Below are positions 27,385-35,124 of a stretch of DNA of 64,000 nt, piece by piece. The translations under genes were made by a program, and so were the position numbers. Origin of the DNA: JBBIPA01 sp963820495 (GTDB lineage: Bacteria > Chloroflexota > Dehalococcoidia > GIF9 > UBA5629). The stretch spans positions 744,001 through 808,000 of the forward strand of contig CAWGAF010000002.1 in the NCBI GenBank assembly GCA_963820495.1, given 5' to 3'. How positions within the stretch are numbered: the stretch's first letter is position 1; the number at the start of each line of letters is the position of its first letter. Under the pieces are notes generated by a model, which saw only the letters and a list, made by a program, of their open reading frames with translations, did not search any database and was not told the origin of the DNA.

Positions 27385-27490
27385 AATAGTTGGGTTGGCG
27401 TTCTGACTGTTACAGCAGGCGGTACTGCGCTGGACTTCCACCAGCTTGCTTTCCATTTAAGCCATCAGTTAACTGACAGCACCCTATGTT
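27385..27490 (-). promoter_or_regulatory. Cobalamin riboswitch aptamer
   Basis: The - strand leader of btuC contains the conserved cobalamin core: GCTGGTGGAAGTCCAGCGC, then CCGCCTGCTGTAA, and the B12-box-like AGTCAGAACGCCAACC directly after it. The short distance between the core and the box, without the long variable domain, suggests the compact Cbl-II-like class. It lies upstream of the attenuator and the btuC, btuD and DUF71 genes. Confidence 0.9.
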
Positions 27491-27547
27491 GATATATTCA
27501 ATTAGCAATAGTATATCTGCAACCATTGAATTTGTCTACAAATGAGA

Positions 27548-27576
27548 TTGATACAATCTAAGCTCCATGCTATAAT
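27548..27576 (+). promoter_or_regulatory. Promoter of tRNA-Gln
   Basis: TTGATA (27548-27553), a 17-bp spacer ending in TGC, and a perfect TATAAT (27571-27576) sit 9 bp before the tRNA. The TGC before the -10 also gives an extended -10 element. Confidence 0.8.
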
Positions 27577-27585
27577 CCAGGGCAA

Positions 27586-27659
27586 TGGGGATTAGTCTAG
27601 CGGTAGGACAGCGGACTCTGGATCCGTGAGGCCAGGTTCGAATCCTGGATCCCCAGCCA
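27586..27659 (+). tRNA. tRNA-Gln (anticodon CUG)
   Basis: The acceptor TGGGGAT pairs with ATCCCCA, followed by G and an encoded CCA. The anticodon stem GCGGA/TCCGT closes loop CTCTGGA, giving anticodon CTG that reads CAG. The T-loop is GTTCGAATC. The 3' end (27648-27660) is repeated exactly at 28373-28385, beyond the hicBA genes. Confidence 0.95.
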
Positions 27660-27660
27660 G
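27648..27660 (+). repeat. 13-bp direct repeat, att-like copy at tRNA-Gln 3' end
   Basis: GATCCCCAGCCAG spans the end of the tRNA-Gln acceptor arm and CCA. The identical 13 bases recur at 28373-28385, each copy preceded by GTTCGA at a similar distance. The two copies bracket ~725 bp containing only hicB and hicA, as expected for an integration site (attL) in a tRNA gene. Confidence 0.6.
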
Positions 27661-27810
27661 CTCAGGTAATATCATCGCCATGATTTAGTTTCAATATTAT
27701 TGCAGACTTTATCTTCTATTTTTCAACAGATTCAATTTCTGTAAAAGTAAGGCAATTAAATTACCTTAATGTCGTATTACCATATGCAAAGTGAATAGCT
27801 TCGCTTTCGA

Positions 27811-27840
27811 TTACAAGCCTATTTTCATCCATGCTATAAT
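27811..27840 (+). promoter_or_regulatory. Probable promoter of hicBA
   Basis: A perfect TATAAT (27835-27840), preceded by ATGC (extended -10), lies 34 bp upstream of the hicB ATG. TTACAA at 27811-27816 is a weak -35 with an 18-bp spacer. Confidence 0.6.
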
Positions 27841-27874
27841 GGGTATGGAAATTTAAATTGGGTAAGGCAAACAA

Positions 27875-28096
27875 ATGAAATATACGGTTATCATTGAAAA
27901 AGGCAATGAATCGGGGTATGTAGCTTATGCCCCTGCTTTAAAGGGATGTGTTTCCCAGGGAAAGACAAGGTCAGAAGCCATTAGCAACATCAAGGAAGCA
28001 ATGGAAGTCTACATCGGGGCTCTTCTTGAAGACGGACTTCCTGTTCCAACTGAAGTTGGTAAAGATACAGTGGAGCTAGAGGTTGCTATCAAATGA
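27875..28096 (+). CDS. hicB: HicB-family antitoxin
   Basis: This 73-residue protein has the partial RNase H-like fold of HicB: MKYTVIIEKGNESGYVAYAP, LKGCVSQGKTRSEAISNIKE, AMEVYIGALLEDG. It neutralises HicA. It lacks the C-terminal DNA-binding extension seen in longer HicB proteins, so autoregulation through it is uncertain. It precedes and overlaps hicA by 4 bp, the antitoxin-first order. The ATG has a weak GGTAAGG site. Confidence 0.9.
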   Translation: MKYTVIIEKGNESGYVAYAPALKGCVSQGKTRSEAISNIKEAMEVYIGALLEDGLPVPTEVGKDTVELEVAIK

Positions 28097-28320
28097 GCAA
28101 ACTACCTCGTGACCTGTCCGGTACAGAGGTAGTTAAAGCATTGAAGAAAGCAGGTTTTTATTTTAAACGTCAAAAAGGAAGCCATATTGTATTACGTCGA
28201 GATAATCCTTTTGCTCAAGTCGTAGTCCCCGACCATAAAAGCGTTGACACGGGAACCTTAGCTAATATACTCGATGGTGCTGGCATTTCAGTCGAGGAAT
28301 TTATCAAACTTACCAAGTAG
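28093..28320 (+). CDS. hicA: HicA-family mRNA interferase toxin
   Basis: HicA toxins bind and cleave mRNA. The 75-residue protein has the dsRBD-like fold and the catalytic histidine in QKGSHIVLRR (His31), with VVVPDHKSVDTGTLANIL following. It is intact and translationally coupled to hicB. The pair sits between two copies of the tRNA-Gln 3' end and forms the whole content of that segment. Confidence 0.9.
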   Translation: MSKLPRDLSGTEVVKALKKAGFYFKRQKGSHIVLRRDNPFAQVVVPDHKSVDTGTLANILDGAGISVEEFIKLTK

Positions 28321-28329
28321 CTCGCGTAA

Positions 28330-28355
28330 TTTTGTAGCCAGTTCTGGCTGTAAAA
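28330..28355 (+). terminator. Hairpin after hicA
   Basis: TTTTGTAGCCAG and CTGGCTGTAAAA pair over 12 positions (two G-T wobbles) with a TT loop, 10 bp after the hicA stop. There is no following T run. It may end the hicBA transcript or, since it contains the AGCCAG core of the adjacent att-like repeat, belong to a recombination site. Confidence 0.45.
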
Positions 28356-28372
28356 AGTTCGATATAAGTTCT

Positions 28373-28385
28373 GATCCCCAGCCAG
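28373..28385 (+). repeat. 13-bp direct repeat, att-like distal copy
   Basis: This is an exact copy of the last 13 bases around the tRNA-Gln 3' end, preceded at a similar distance by GTTCGA. It would be the attR of a small tRNA-targeted insertion carrying hicBA. No integrase gene is nearby. The stretch up to 28448 has no gene. Confidence 0.55.
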
Positions 28386-28448
28386 TACAAAATTAAACAA
28401 GCTTCTAGAACTGACAGAGCCCTCGAAATCCACGGTGTTATTCAGGGC

Positions 28449-29567
28449 TTAATTTGTAGCCCTGGTTACGAACAATATTTCCTTCTGGTCACTGAGGAGC
28501 TTTTCGGTGCTGATATTGGTTGCAACCGATATGGCTTGTTTATAGCATATCTCACGACATAGATTACACCCGGTACAATGTGATAATCCAAAGGTGATAG
28601 TAATTTTCCCATCGTCTTCTGTCTTTTTCAGAGCGCCGGTAGGGCAGAAATAAGCACACATGCCACAGCCAGTACAATCGCCATCTAATTTTAGTTGCCA
28701 GAAAGGTAAGTTTTCTGCGTTCAAAGAAGGAAAAGCAGGTTTCCCCAATTTTCTTATGGACTCCAGAAGTAATGTCCGTTTTCTAGGCAGATAAAAGGGT
28801 AGCCCGGATTTTCTTATATCTACTTTACTATTGTCGCTGTTTCTTTCAACGATGCTACCTGCAGCTAGTATAGCTGCCCTTTTAGTTCCTCGTGTCATAG
28901 CTTTAAAAAAGTCACGCCGTGTGTACTGCTCACTGGGTAAATCCAGTGAAGAACCAGGTGCTGCATTGCCTTTATTAATTCCCCATCCAGGTATATCCGT
29001 GGAGAATAAAAGCTTTTCCCGTATATCGAAAATACTCAGTATTTTATTGGCGGTGGCTATGGTCTGATGGATAATATCCTCTGCTTTGAATTCGCAATCA
29101 TGGCAGAGACCATTAACCAGCCATACCGACTTAGCGCCGAGTGAAACGCAACCCACCAGTAGAGACTCATCGATTCTGCCTAAACAGGGGACTATTAAGA
29201 TGTTACCTGTTTGTACACTGCTGGGGTCAGCTTTATGCTGGTGTTTGGAACAAACAAAAGCTATCTGGTCGGAGCTTTTAAGACCCGCAGCAGCTCGTGA
29301 CAGCAGGAAATCATTGCTGGGGTTATTTGCCTCGAAGACGCCGTTGGGGCATACATTGGCGCAGATGCCACAGCCAGTGCATTTATCTACATCAATATCC
29401 AGAGATTCATCCCAGCTTATAGCTCCTGTGGGGCAATAGTTGGTGCAAAGCTGGCATTTTGATAGCTGGTGTCTGAATCTGGAGCATTGCATCGGGTTGA
29501 CATGAAGGTTTTTGCTATCCAATGCCTCCAGTGCTTTTAGTAATAACTCGGCTCCGAACATAGCCAT
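28449..29567 (-). CDS. Polyferredoxin-like iron-sulfur protein
   Basis: This 372-residue electron-transfer protein has ferredoxin motifs near the N-terminus (CQLCTNYCPTG at 38-48; CTGCGICANVCPNG at 63-76) and near the C-terminus (CTGCGMCAYFCPTG; CTGCNLCREICYKQ), separated by a middle domain with VPCLGRIDESLL and NGLCHDCEF. That domain resembles the cysteine-rich MvhD-type delta subunits. An internal TRRDFFKAM at ~216-224 looks like a twin-arginine signal, yet it is mid-protein, so it may be a remnant of a fusion. Partners are not adjacent, and its donor and acceptor are unknown. Confidence 0.7.
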   Translation of the reverse strand: MAMFGAELLLKALEALDSKNLHVNPMQCSRFRHQLSKCQLCTNYCPTGAISWDESLDIDVDKCTGCGICANVCPNGVFEANNPSNDFLLSRAAAGLKSSDQIAFVCSKHQHKADPSSVQTGNILIVPCLGRIDESLLVGCVSLGAKSVWLVNGLCHDCEFKAEDIIHQTIATANKILSIFDIREKLLFSTDIPGWGINKGNAAPGSSLDLPSEQYTRRDFFKAMTRGTKRAAILAAGSIVERNSDNSKVDIRKSGLPFYLPRKRTLLLESIRKLGKPAFPSLNAENLPFWQLKLDGDCTGCGMCAYFCPTGALKKTEDDGKITITFGLSHCTGCNLCREICYKQAISVATNISTEKLLSDQKEILFVTRATN

Positions 29568-29722
29568 CTCTATATGATTACAAATACATTATACTGGACT
29601 GATTGTCAACCCCTCGCCTTTATTTAAATGAGCATCGCCATTTAAACTCTGGTGGTCTTGACATAAACTTCTTGCTTTGATATAGTACGATTGTTCTATT
29701 AGTTTGAGATACTGGTAAAAAG

Positions 29723-30910
29723 ATGGAAGTTTTAGATAAGCTAGAAATACTAACGGCTGCTGCCGAATTCGATATTTGTGGCTACGATGGTACCCGTCGC
29801 CATAATAGCTCTCCATTACGCTTTATACATCGAGTAGCCGTGCCTGGTAAAAAACCGGTGTGTCTTTTTAAGGTCCTTATGACCAATGATTGCACTAATG
29901 ACTGTATTTATTGTGTCAATCAAATTGGTCGCGATATTCCTCGTAGCTTCTTCCGCCCCGAAGAACTGGCCAGGATATTCATGGAGCTTCATACCAGGAG
30001 ACTGGCGCAGGGTTTATTTCTTAGTTCTGGAATTGCTGGGAATGCTTCACGAACTATGGAGGCTATGATAGACACTGTAACCATTCTGCGTCGCCGCTAT
30101 GAATTTGAGGGATACGTTCATCTTAAAATCTTGCCTGGTGCCTCGCTTGACTGCGTGGAACAAGCTTGCAAGCTGGCTAACCGGGTCTCGGTAAATATGG
30201 AAGCTCCAACAGCGAAACATCTGGCTAAACTAAGCTTTAAAAAGAATTTGCATCGAGACATAGTAGAACGCATGCGCTGGGTGAAGAAAATTGCTCAGGC
30301 TAATGAAAGATTGTTGCCATCTGGTCAAACAACTCAATTTGTGATTGGAGCAGCCGACGAGACGGATAGAGATATTTTGAATACTATCAGGGCTTTATAC
30401 CAGGAAATGGAACTGAGAAGAGCCTATTTTAGTGCCTTTCAACCGATAAAGAGGTCACAGTCAGAAGGGCTACTGCCGGCTTCACCAATGCGAGCACATC
30501 GCCTCTATCAAGCAGATTGGCTTATCAGAGTCTATGGTTTTCCGTTGCCAGAGGTAGAATTAGCTCTAGGCAAAGGAGATAATTTTACTTTAACCAAAGA
30601 CCCCAAGTTTGTCATCGCTCAGAAACAGCCCTGGCTCTTTCCAGTGGATATAAATAAGGCTAGTTATAATGAGCTTCTTCGCGTGCCTGGCATTGGTCCC
30701 ATATCAGGCAGAAGAATAATCGAGACTCGCCAGGAGCACACTATCTTTTCTTTAGAGCAACTGAAAAAGATGGGTGTTGTTACCAAAAGGGCGGAGCACT
30801 TTGTTTGGATTCAGGGCATGCCTGTTTTAGAAAAACAGATATCATTCTTGCCACAATTAGAAGGGGATTTACCTCAGCGGGTATTTTCTTTAGCCGGAGT
30901 TCTGGAATAG
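29723..30910 (+). CDS. Radical SAM protein with C-terminal helix-hairpin-helix domain (COG4277-type)
   Basis: This 395-residue protein binds a [4Fe-4S] cluster through C57, C61 and C64 (NDCTNDCIYC) to cleave S-adenosylmethionine. The barrel continues through GLFLSSGIAGN and TQFVIGAADETDRDI. Residues ~313-345 hold a helix-hairpin-helix (VDINKASYNELLRVPGIGP) suited to DNA binding. The combination matches the family annotated as putative DNA-modification or repair proteins. The actual reaction is unknown. It is transcribed divergently from the polyferredoxin gene, with 155 bp between them. Confidence 0.82.
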   Translation: MEVLDKLEILTAAAEFDICGYDGTRRHNSSPLRFIHRVAVPGKKPVCLFKVLMTNDCTNDCIYCVNQIGRDIPRSFFRPEELARIFMELHTRRLAQGLFLSSGIAGNASRTMEAMIDTVTILRRRYEFEGYVHLKILPGASLDCVEQACKLANRVSVNMEAPTAKHLAKLSFKKNLHRDIVERMRWVKKIAQANERLLPSGQTTQFVIGAADETDRDILNTIRALYQEMELRRAYFSAFQPIKRSQSEGLLPASPMRAHRLYQADWLIRVYGFPLPEVELALGKGDNFTLTKDPKFVIAQKQPWLFPVDINKASYNELLRVPGIGPISGRRIIETRQEHTIFSLEQLKKMGVVTKRAEHFVWIQGMPVLEKQISFLPQLEGDLPQRVFSLAGVLE

Positions 30911-30965
30911 TGTGCCATGTCTGGTGGAGTTGGGGTATCAATAAGTAGAACTTTCGAGGTGTCGT

Positions 30966-31580
30966 TCACGATTTGGTAATAGATTCTAGCTCATCTATTC
31001 TATTTTTATGTATAATTCTTAGTTCGTTCAGATGGTTCAAAAGTGCAGTTGTATCACCGTGTTGGCTGACCTTAAATGACCATATATTCTTTGTAGCTGC
31101 CCCACATATTTCGTTAAACATTTCCTGCAGCTCTTTTAACATCCGCTTGCTTTCGCCATACAAAACAGGTTTGCGACTCGCCACTTGACATGTATCCCAG
31201 TGAGCCGCTTTCGTGTTCCTGCGATGATCTATTGCTGTAAGTATTGCCCTGTGCTGCTTCAAACGTTTACGTAGCGAATGAACGTCTACTCCTGGAGCTA
31301 GGTTTGGATTAGTATCCAGCATCTTGAAAACCTTGTGGAAACTTGGAGACCTGCGGTCATTGCTTACGACATTGCAAACCTTGATGGAAAATTGGTCGAA
31401 GAGAGCTTTTCTAGTGGGTTGGAAGAACCCCTTGTATCGGTTTATTACATCCACGACCCGTGCGGTAGGCCAAATTTGTTCCAAGGCATCGAAGTATGTG
31501 GATGCATCGAGGAGTTGTTTTCTAAGTTCTTCTAGAAGAGACCTGAATTCTTTCGTTTGAATTTTATCATCTATGTTCAC
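30966..31580 (-). CDS. AbiU2/HEPN-like protein, possible phage-defence factor
   Basis: This 204-residue helical protein contains DHRRNTKAAHWD at about 118-129, which resembles the R-x4-6-H motif of HEPN ribonucleases and the 'RN..aHwD' signature of AbiU2-type abortive-infection proteins. The rest (LLEELRKQLLDAS, MLKELQEMFNEICGAATKN) is amphipathic helix. The start is a GTG at 31580. It is a single gene in the accessory stretch next to tRNA-Leu. The assignment rests on one motif and overall character. Confidence 0.5.
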   Translation of the reverse strand: MNIDDKIQTKEFRSLLEELRKQLLDASTYFDALEQIWPTARVVDVINRYKGFFQPTRKALFDQFSIKVCNVVSNDRRSPSFHKVFKMLDTNPNLAPGVDVHSLRKRLKQHRAILTAIDHRRNTKAAHWDTCQVASRKPVLYGESKRMLKELQEMFNEICGAATKNIWSFKVSQHGDTTALLNHLNELRIIHKNRIDELESITKS

Positions 31581-31611
31581 ATTTATCTCTTCAGAGTTCT
31601 TAAGTCAGAAG

Positions 31612-31693
31612 TGGGGAAGAGGGGACTCGAACCCCTACGCCTTGCGGCACATGATCCTAAGTCATGCTCGTCTGCCAATTCCGACACTCCCCC
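31612..31693 (-). tRNA. tRNA-Leu (anticodon UAG)
   Basis: On the - strand, GGGGGAG pairs with CTTCCCC (two G-U). Anticodon stem CATGA/TCATG closes loop CTTAGGA, giving anticodon TAG (reads CUA). A long variable arm (TGCCGCAAGGCG) is typical of tRNA-Leu. The T-loop is GTTCGAGTC. CCA is not encoded. Confidence 0.95.
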
Positions 31694-31874
31694 AATGGAA
31701 AAGTGTTAACTATTTTAACATTTTGAACAGGGTTTTGCTTAATTTGCTTAACATTCATATAAAAACTACTTAGTGTCAAGATCCCCTTGGCATACATACT
31801 GTCTTTGTCGCTTGATGAATATTTTACTTGGCTTTGGCTAGGTGTATAATGCACAAAAGACACTAAGAGATTGG

Positions 31875-32480
31875 ATGAGTAAAAAGGATATCTTGTTAAA
31901 AGAATATGAGATTTGTCAGCAAGAAGCTGATGCGAGTGCTGCTAACTACTGGACTTTTGCAGGTATATATGTAGGAATCAATACGGCACTATTAGGAGCT
32001 ATTGCAGCAGGAATCGTTGCAAGTGATAAGGTCGATTCAAAGTTATTCTATCCGCCAGTTTGGCTCTTCGCTTGTGCCGTATTTGCTTTCCACTATTTTG
32101 TACTTGCTTGGCTTAAGAGAGTTACGCATCTTATTGGCTTTATTAACGCCAGGATGCGCATTATAGAAACCAAACTAGGAATGAAAAAGGGTCGGTATAT
32201 ACATGGTCTAGATTATTGGGAGAAAACAAATATCCAATTGCGACGGGAGATTGCTACAACATGGGAAGACTTATCCGAAGAGGAAATAAGCGATGTTGAG
32301 GAAGCTATAGAAAAGGGACTTAAAGATAAGATACCCAAGAAATATCAACCCAAAAAGATTGGGAGTAAAATAATCCCCTTGTTTTTTTGGATAATACCTG
32401 CAGTTTGGATTTTAATAGTGTTAGGCACTGTTTATCTTTTCCTATCGAAGTTTGTTTTCACTTTTTTACCCCAATGGTGA
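31875..32480 (+). CDS. Hypothetical membrane protein with two central and one C-terminal helices
   Basis: The ATG at 31875 gives 201 residues. An in-frame GTG 33 bp upstream lies within a TATAAT-like box and is less likely to be the start. A predicted cytoplasmic N-terminus (KKDILLKEYEICQQEAD) is followed by helices FAGIYVGINTALLGAIAAGIV and VWLFACAVFAFHYFVLAWL, a charged loop with DLSEEEISDVEEAIEKG, and a final helix (PLFFWIIPAVWILIVLGTV). No family is recognised. The 2-TM, cytoplasmic, 1-TM layout resembles some effector-like membrane proteins, but no function is claimed. The 186 bp after it hold only a promoter-like TATAAT at 32644. Confidence 0.6.
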   Translation: MSKKDILLKEYEICQQEADASAANYWTFAGIYVGINTALLGAIAAGIVASDKVDSKLFYPPVWLFACAVFAFHYFVLAWLKRVTHLIGFINARMRIIETKLGMKKGRYIHGLDYWEKTNIQLRREIATTWEDLSEEEISDVEEAIEKGLKDKIPKKYQPKKIGSKIIPLFFWIIPAVWILIVLGTVYLFLSKFVFTFLPQW

Positions 32481-33410
32481 TTTATAAAACTTCATACTAT
32501 CCTGAAAAGTAACTGACCACGGACTAAATCCGAAATTTCATTCAATCACTCTCTAACCCCCCAGGGCTTTTATGGCAACATCACTTGGAGGACATACCCC
32601 CGTAGACTGACTAACAGGTATTCCCCTTGGCTATGGATGGGCGTATAATAACCTAAGGCTTGATTTATGACGAGGGGTAGAGAGATGATTATGAGGCTGC
32701 TAGCTTTGTTGATTATTCCACTATTATGCATGGCTTCACTAGCATGTGACACATCACCAGATACAGCCGACTGGAAAACATATAGAAATAATGCTTTGGG
32801 ATTTTTAGTTGATTACCCTAAAACATGGGAAATCAAAGAGGACTACCAGGATGACATCAAGTCATTAATGTTTTACGAGCCATCAGGTTTAGGTGTATTT
32901 TTAATATATTATATGCCATTCGCATCTTCTGTTGAAGAAGAATTTGCCAAAGATGTCAAAGCGAAACAAAAGACTTTTGTTGATTTTGAACTAAAAGGCA
33001 TTAATTACAACATTGATTCTTGGGATTTGTATTACCAATATGAATTCAAATATAGAGACTCCGGTGTCGAGGTTTTGGGTGATTGTTATCATAAGTCAAT
33101 GCCTAACTGCTACTACATGATTGATTGCTTTGGCTCAAAAAAGGCGTTTTATTCTTTGCCTTTTGAGAAAGTGATATCGTCATTTTCACTCATTAACAAA
33201 CTATCAACACCCCAAACCCCGAATGAGTCACAGCCAACATCATTTAAAACATATAAAAATAATTCGATGGGTTATGCTATAGACTATCCCTCAGATTGGT
33301 CAGTAGACGAGAAAGAGGGTGAAAAGGGAATCTTACAGATTTGGCCCCCTGAACCTCTTATTGGTCATGTCGCGATTTATACTAATGAGGATTGGAATGT
33401 TCCGATGCAA

Positions 33411-33414
33411 GTAA
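33411..33414. repeat. Target-site duplication GTAA (left copy)
   Basis: GTAA immediately left of the IS terminal repeat is repeated at 34612-34615 on the right side. A 4-bp duplication is within the IS3-family range, and removing one copy restores the host reading frame. Confidence 0.85.
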
Positions 33415-33490
33415 TGACCCCACCCCCATAAACTAGGAAAGGTATAATTAGAGTCTTCCGGTGTTAAGAAGATAAAAAGGAGGACTTAAC

Positions 33491-33757
33491 ATGACCCGTA
33501 AAAGGTACACGGAAGAACAGATCATCAACGTTCTGAAGGAAGCAGAAGCTGGGGCAAAGGTGGGAGATCTCTGTCGCAGGTACGGTATGAGCAATGCCAG
33601 CTTCTACCACTGGAAAACTAAATACGCCGGACTGACCGTAAGCGAACTCAAGCGGCTGAAGGCGCTTGAAGATGAGAACAGACGCCTCAAGCAGATAGTG
33701 GCTGATCAGGCCCTGGATAACAGAGTTCTTAAGGAACTACTGTCAAAAAACTTTTAA
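33491..33757 (+). CDS. IS3-family transposase OrfA
   Basis: This 88-residue protein has an N-terminal helix-turn-helix (RYTEEQIINVLKEAEAG, then VGDLCRRYGMSNASFYHWK) and a leucine-rich helix (LKALEDENRRLKQIVADQ) that dimerises OrfA. It binds the terminal repeats. The stop overlaps the ATG of orfB, and a -1 shift near the end would fuse the two products. A GGAGGA site lies upstream. Confidence 0.95.
   Translation: MTRKRYTEEQIINVLKEAEAGAKVGDLCRRYGMSNASFYHWKTKYAGLTVSELKRLKALEDENRRLKQIVADQALDNRVLKELLSKNF
33745..33751 (+). promoter_or_regulatory. Slippery heptamer for programmed -1 frameshift
   Basis: A AAA AAC stands in the correct phase of orfA, two codons before its stop. A -1 slip would continue as KKLLMPRDKRQ into orfB without a stop, yielding the OrfAB transposase. 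This mechanism is established for IS3-family elements. Its use here is inferred. Confidence 0.75.
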
Positions 33758-34596
33758 TGCCCAGGGACAAACGCCAGGCAGCGAAATACACTGTGGAAAG
33801 CCTTGGGCAGAGTGCAAACAGAGCCTGCCGGCTAGTGAGTATCTGGAGAGCTACCTATGATTATAAGGCTGTTAAACGTGGAGGTGATTTACTCCGCTCG
33901 CGATTACGCGAGCTGGCAGAACAGAGAAGACGTTTTGGTTGTGCCAGATTGCATGCCATACTCAAAAGGGAAGGACTGGTAGTCAATCACAAGAAAACCG
34001 AGCGGATCTACAGTGAAGAAGGCCTATCATTGAGATTAAAGAAACGCAAGAAAAAGGTAGCCATGATCAGAGTTACGTTGCCAGAACCACAGCATGCTAA
34101 CCAGCGTTGGTCCATGGATTTTGTTTCAGATAGTACCTGCACAGGACGCAGATTCAGAGCACTGGTCATCGTCGATGATTTTTCCAGAGAATGCCCGGCA
34201 ATCGAGGTTGATACCTCACTCGGAGGAGTGAGAGTAGTAAATGTGCTGCAGCGATTGGCGGAAACCAGAGGACTACCTGAGGTGATTACCACAGATAACG
34301 GTCCAGAGTTCACTGGAAAGGCTGTGGACGAGTGGGCTTATAGGAATGGAGTGAAGCTCAACTTCATACGCCCTGGGAAGCCTGTGGAAAATGCCTATGC
34401 CGAGAGTTTTATCGGTAGGTTACGTGATGAGTGTTTGAACGAGAACTGGTTTGTCACTTTGAAAGATGCACGCGAGACTATCGAAGCCTGGAGAATAGAC
34501 TACAACGAAAGCAGGCCGCATAGTTCGTTGCAATACTTAAGCCCAATGGAGTATGCTAAAAACGCTGAGAAAACTCTAATTACTAGTTTCCTATAA
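33757..34596 (+). CDS. IS3-family transposase OrfB (DDE integrase domain)
   Basis: This 279-residue catalytic part begins with an HTH_21-like segment (RRRFGCARLHAILKREG) and continues with the rve/DDE core: WSMDFVSD (first Asp), TTDNGPEF (second Asp) and ENAYAESFIGRLRDE (Glu). All three catalytic residues are present. Probably it is produced mainly as an OrfAB fusion by frameshifting. Confidence 0.95.
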   Translation: MPRDKRQAAKYTVESLGQSANRACRLVSIWRATYDYKAVKRGGDLLRSRLRELAEQRRRFGCARLHAILKREGLVVNHKKTERIYSEEGLSLRLKKRKKKVAMIRVTLPEPQHANQRWSMDFVSDSTCTGRRFRALVIVDDFSRECPAIEVDTSLGGVRVVNVLQRLAETRGLPEVITTDNGPEFTGKAVDEWAYRNGVKLNFIRPGKPVENAYAESFIGRLRDECLNENWFVTLKDARETIEAWRIDYNESRPHSSLQYLSPMEYAKNAEKTLITSFL

Positions 34597-34611
34597 AATG
34601 GGGTAGGGTCA

Positions 34612-34615
34612 GTAA
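34612..34615. repeat. Target-site duplication GTAA (right copy)
   Basis: It matches the GTAA at 33411-33414 and directly follows the right terminal repeat. The host gene frame resumes here. Confidence 0.85.
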
Positions 34616-35124
34616 CCGTACAGAATGATATTAAATTTATGTCGGAAAACTATAGTAACGTGGAGATTATTGATAATAAAAGAATGTCAGGTGATTGGGA
34701 TTGGTATATTTCGTATAATTACCGCGTTTCAGATTATACCACTAGTTTTATTCGAGAAACTTATATTCGCATTTACAACTCAAACCTATATATAGTTACA
34801 TTTGATGGTGAAAAAGAATATTATCCAAAATTCAACTTCGACAAAATAATCTCTACATTCAGATTCATTGAATAAACAGAGCGAATGTCGATATTATACT
34901 CAACTATTGACCTTCTTATAATGCTCCAGACAATCCTCAAAGGTGATACTTCTTGTTATATCTTAAAACTAAACCTTTAATGCTTTTGTTGCTCAAGACG
35001 TTAAGCCGCAGGTGTGTTCTGTATAACTATTTACAGATTGATCCTAATTTCCCCAGGCGGTTGATATATTGTAGAATGTTCCTAATTCTTTAATCGATAC
35101 AGGAGTAAAGAGGGAGGGAATAAA

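Larger units (their letters stand above)
33415..34611 (+). mobile_element. IS3-family insertion sequence, 1,197 bp
   Basis: The element begins TGACCCCACCCCCATAAAC and ends, read inward, TGACCCTACCCCATTTTAT; the imperfect terminal inverted repeats continue to TAGGAAA on both sides. It carries orfA and orfB in overlapping frames with a slippery heptamer between them and is flanked by GTAA duplications. Both frames and the DDE residues look intact, so it may still be active. It disrupts the PsbP-like lipoprotein gene. Confidence 0.95.
32685..34875 (+). pseudogene. PsbP-like lipoprotein gene interrupted by an IS3-family element
   Basis: Removing the insertion (33415-34611) and one copy of the GTAA duplication restores one open frame across the junction (…VPMQ-VTVQNDIKF-MSEN…) of 329 residues from the ATG at 32685, which has GAGGGG 7 nt upstream. 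A 335-residue reading from 32667 is possible. The protein has a lipoprotein-like signal (LLALLIIPLLCMASLAC) and two similar PsbP/DUF1795-type domains beginning DWKTYRNNALGFLVDYP and FKTYKNNSMGYAIDYP. Each ends in an 'F.K.ISxFxxI' strand. The insertion cuts the second domain, so the present gene encodes only a truncated protein. Confidence 0.9.

Noticed and set aside
27385..28385. CRISPR array or larger integrative element around tRNA-Gln
   Set aside because: There are only two repeat copies, no regular spacers, no cas gene and no integrase. The data support at most a small att-bounded cassette.
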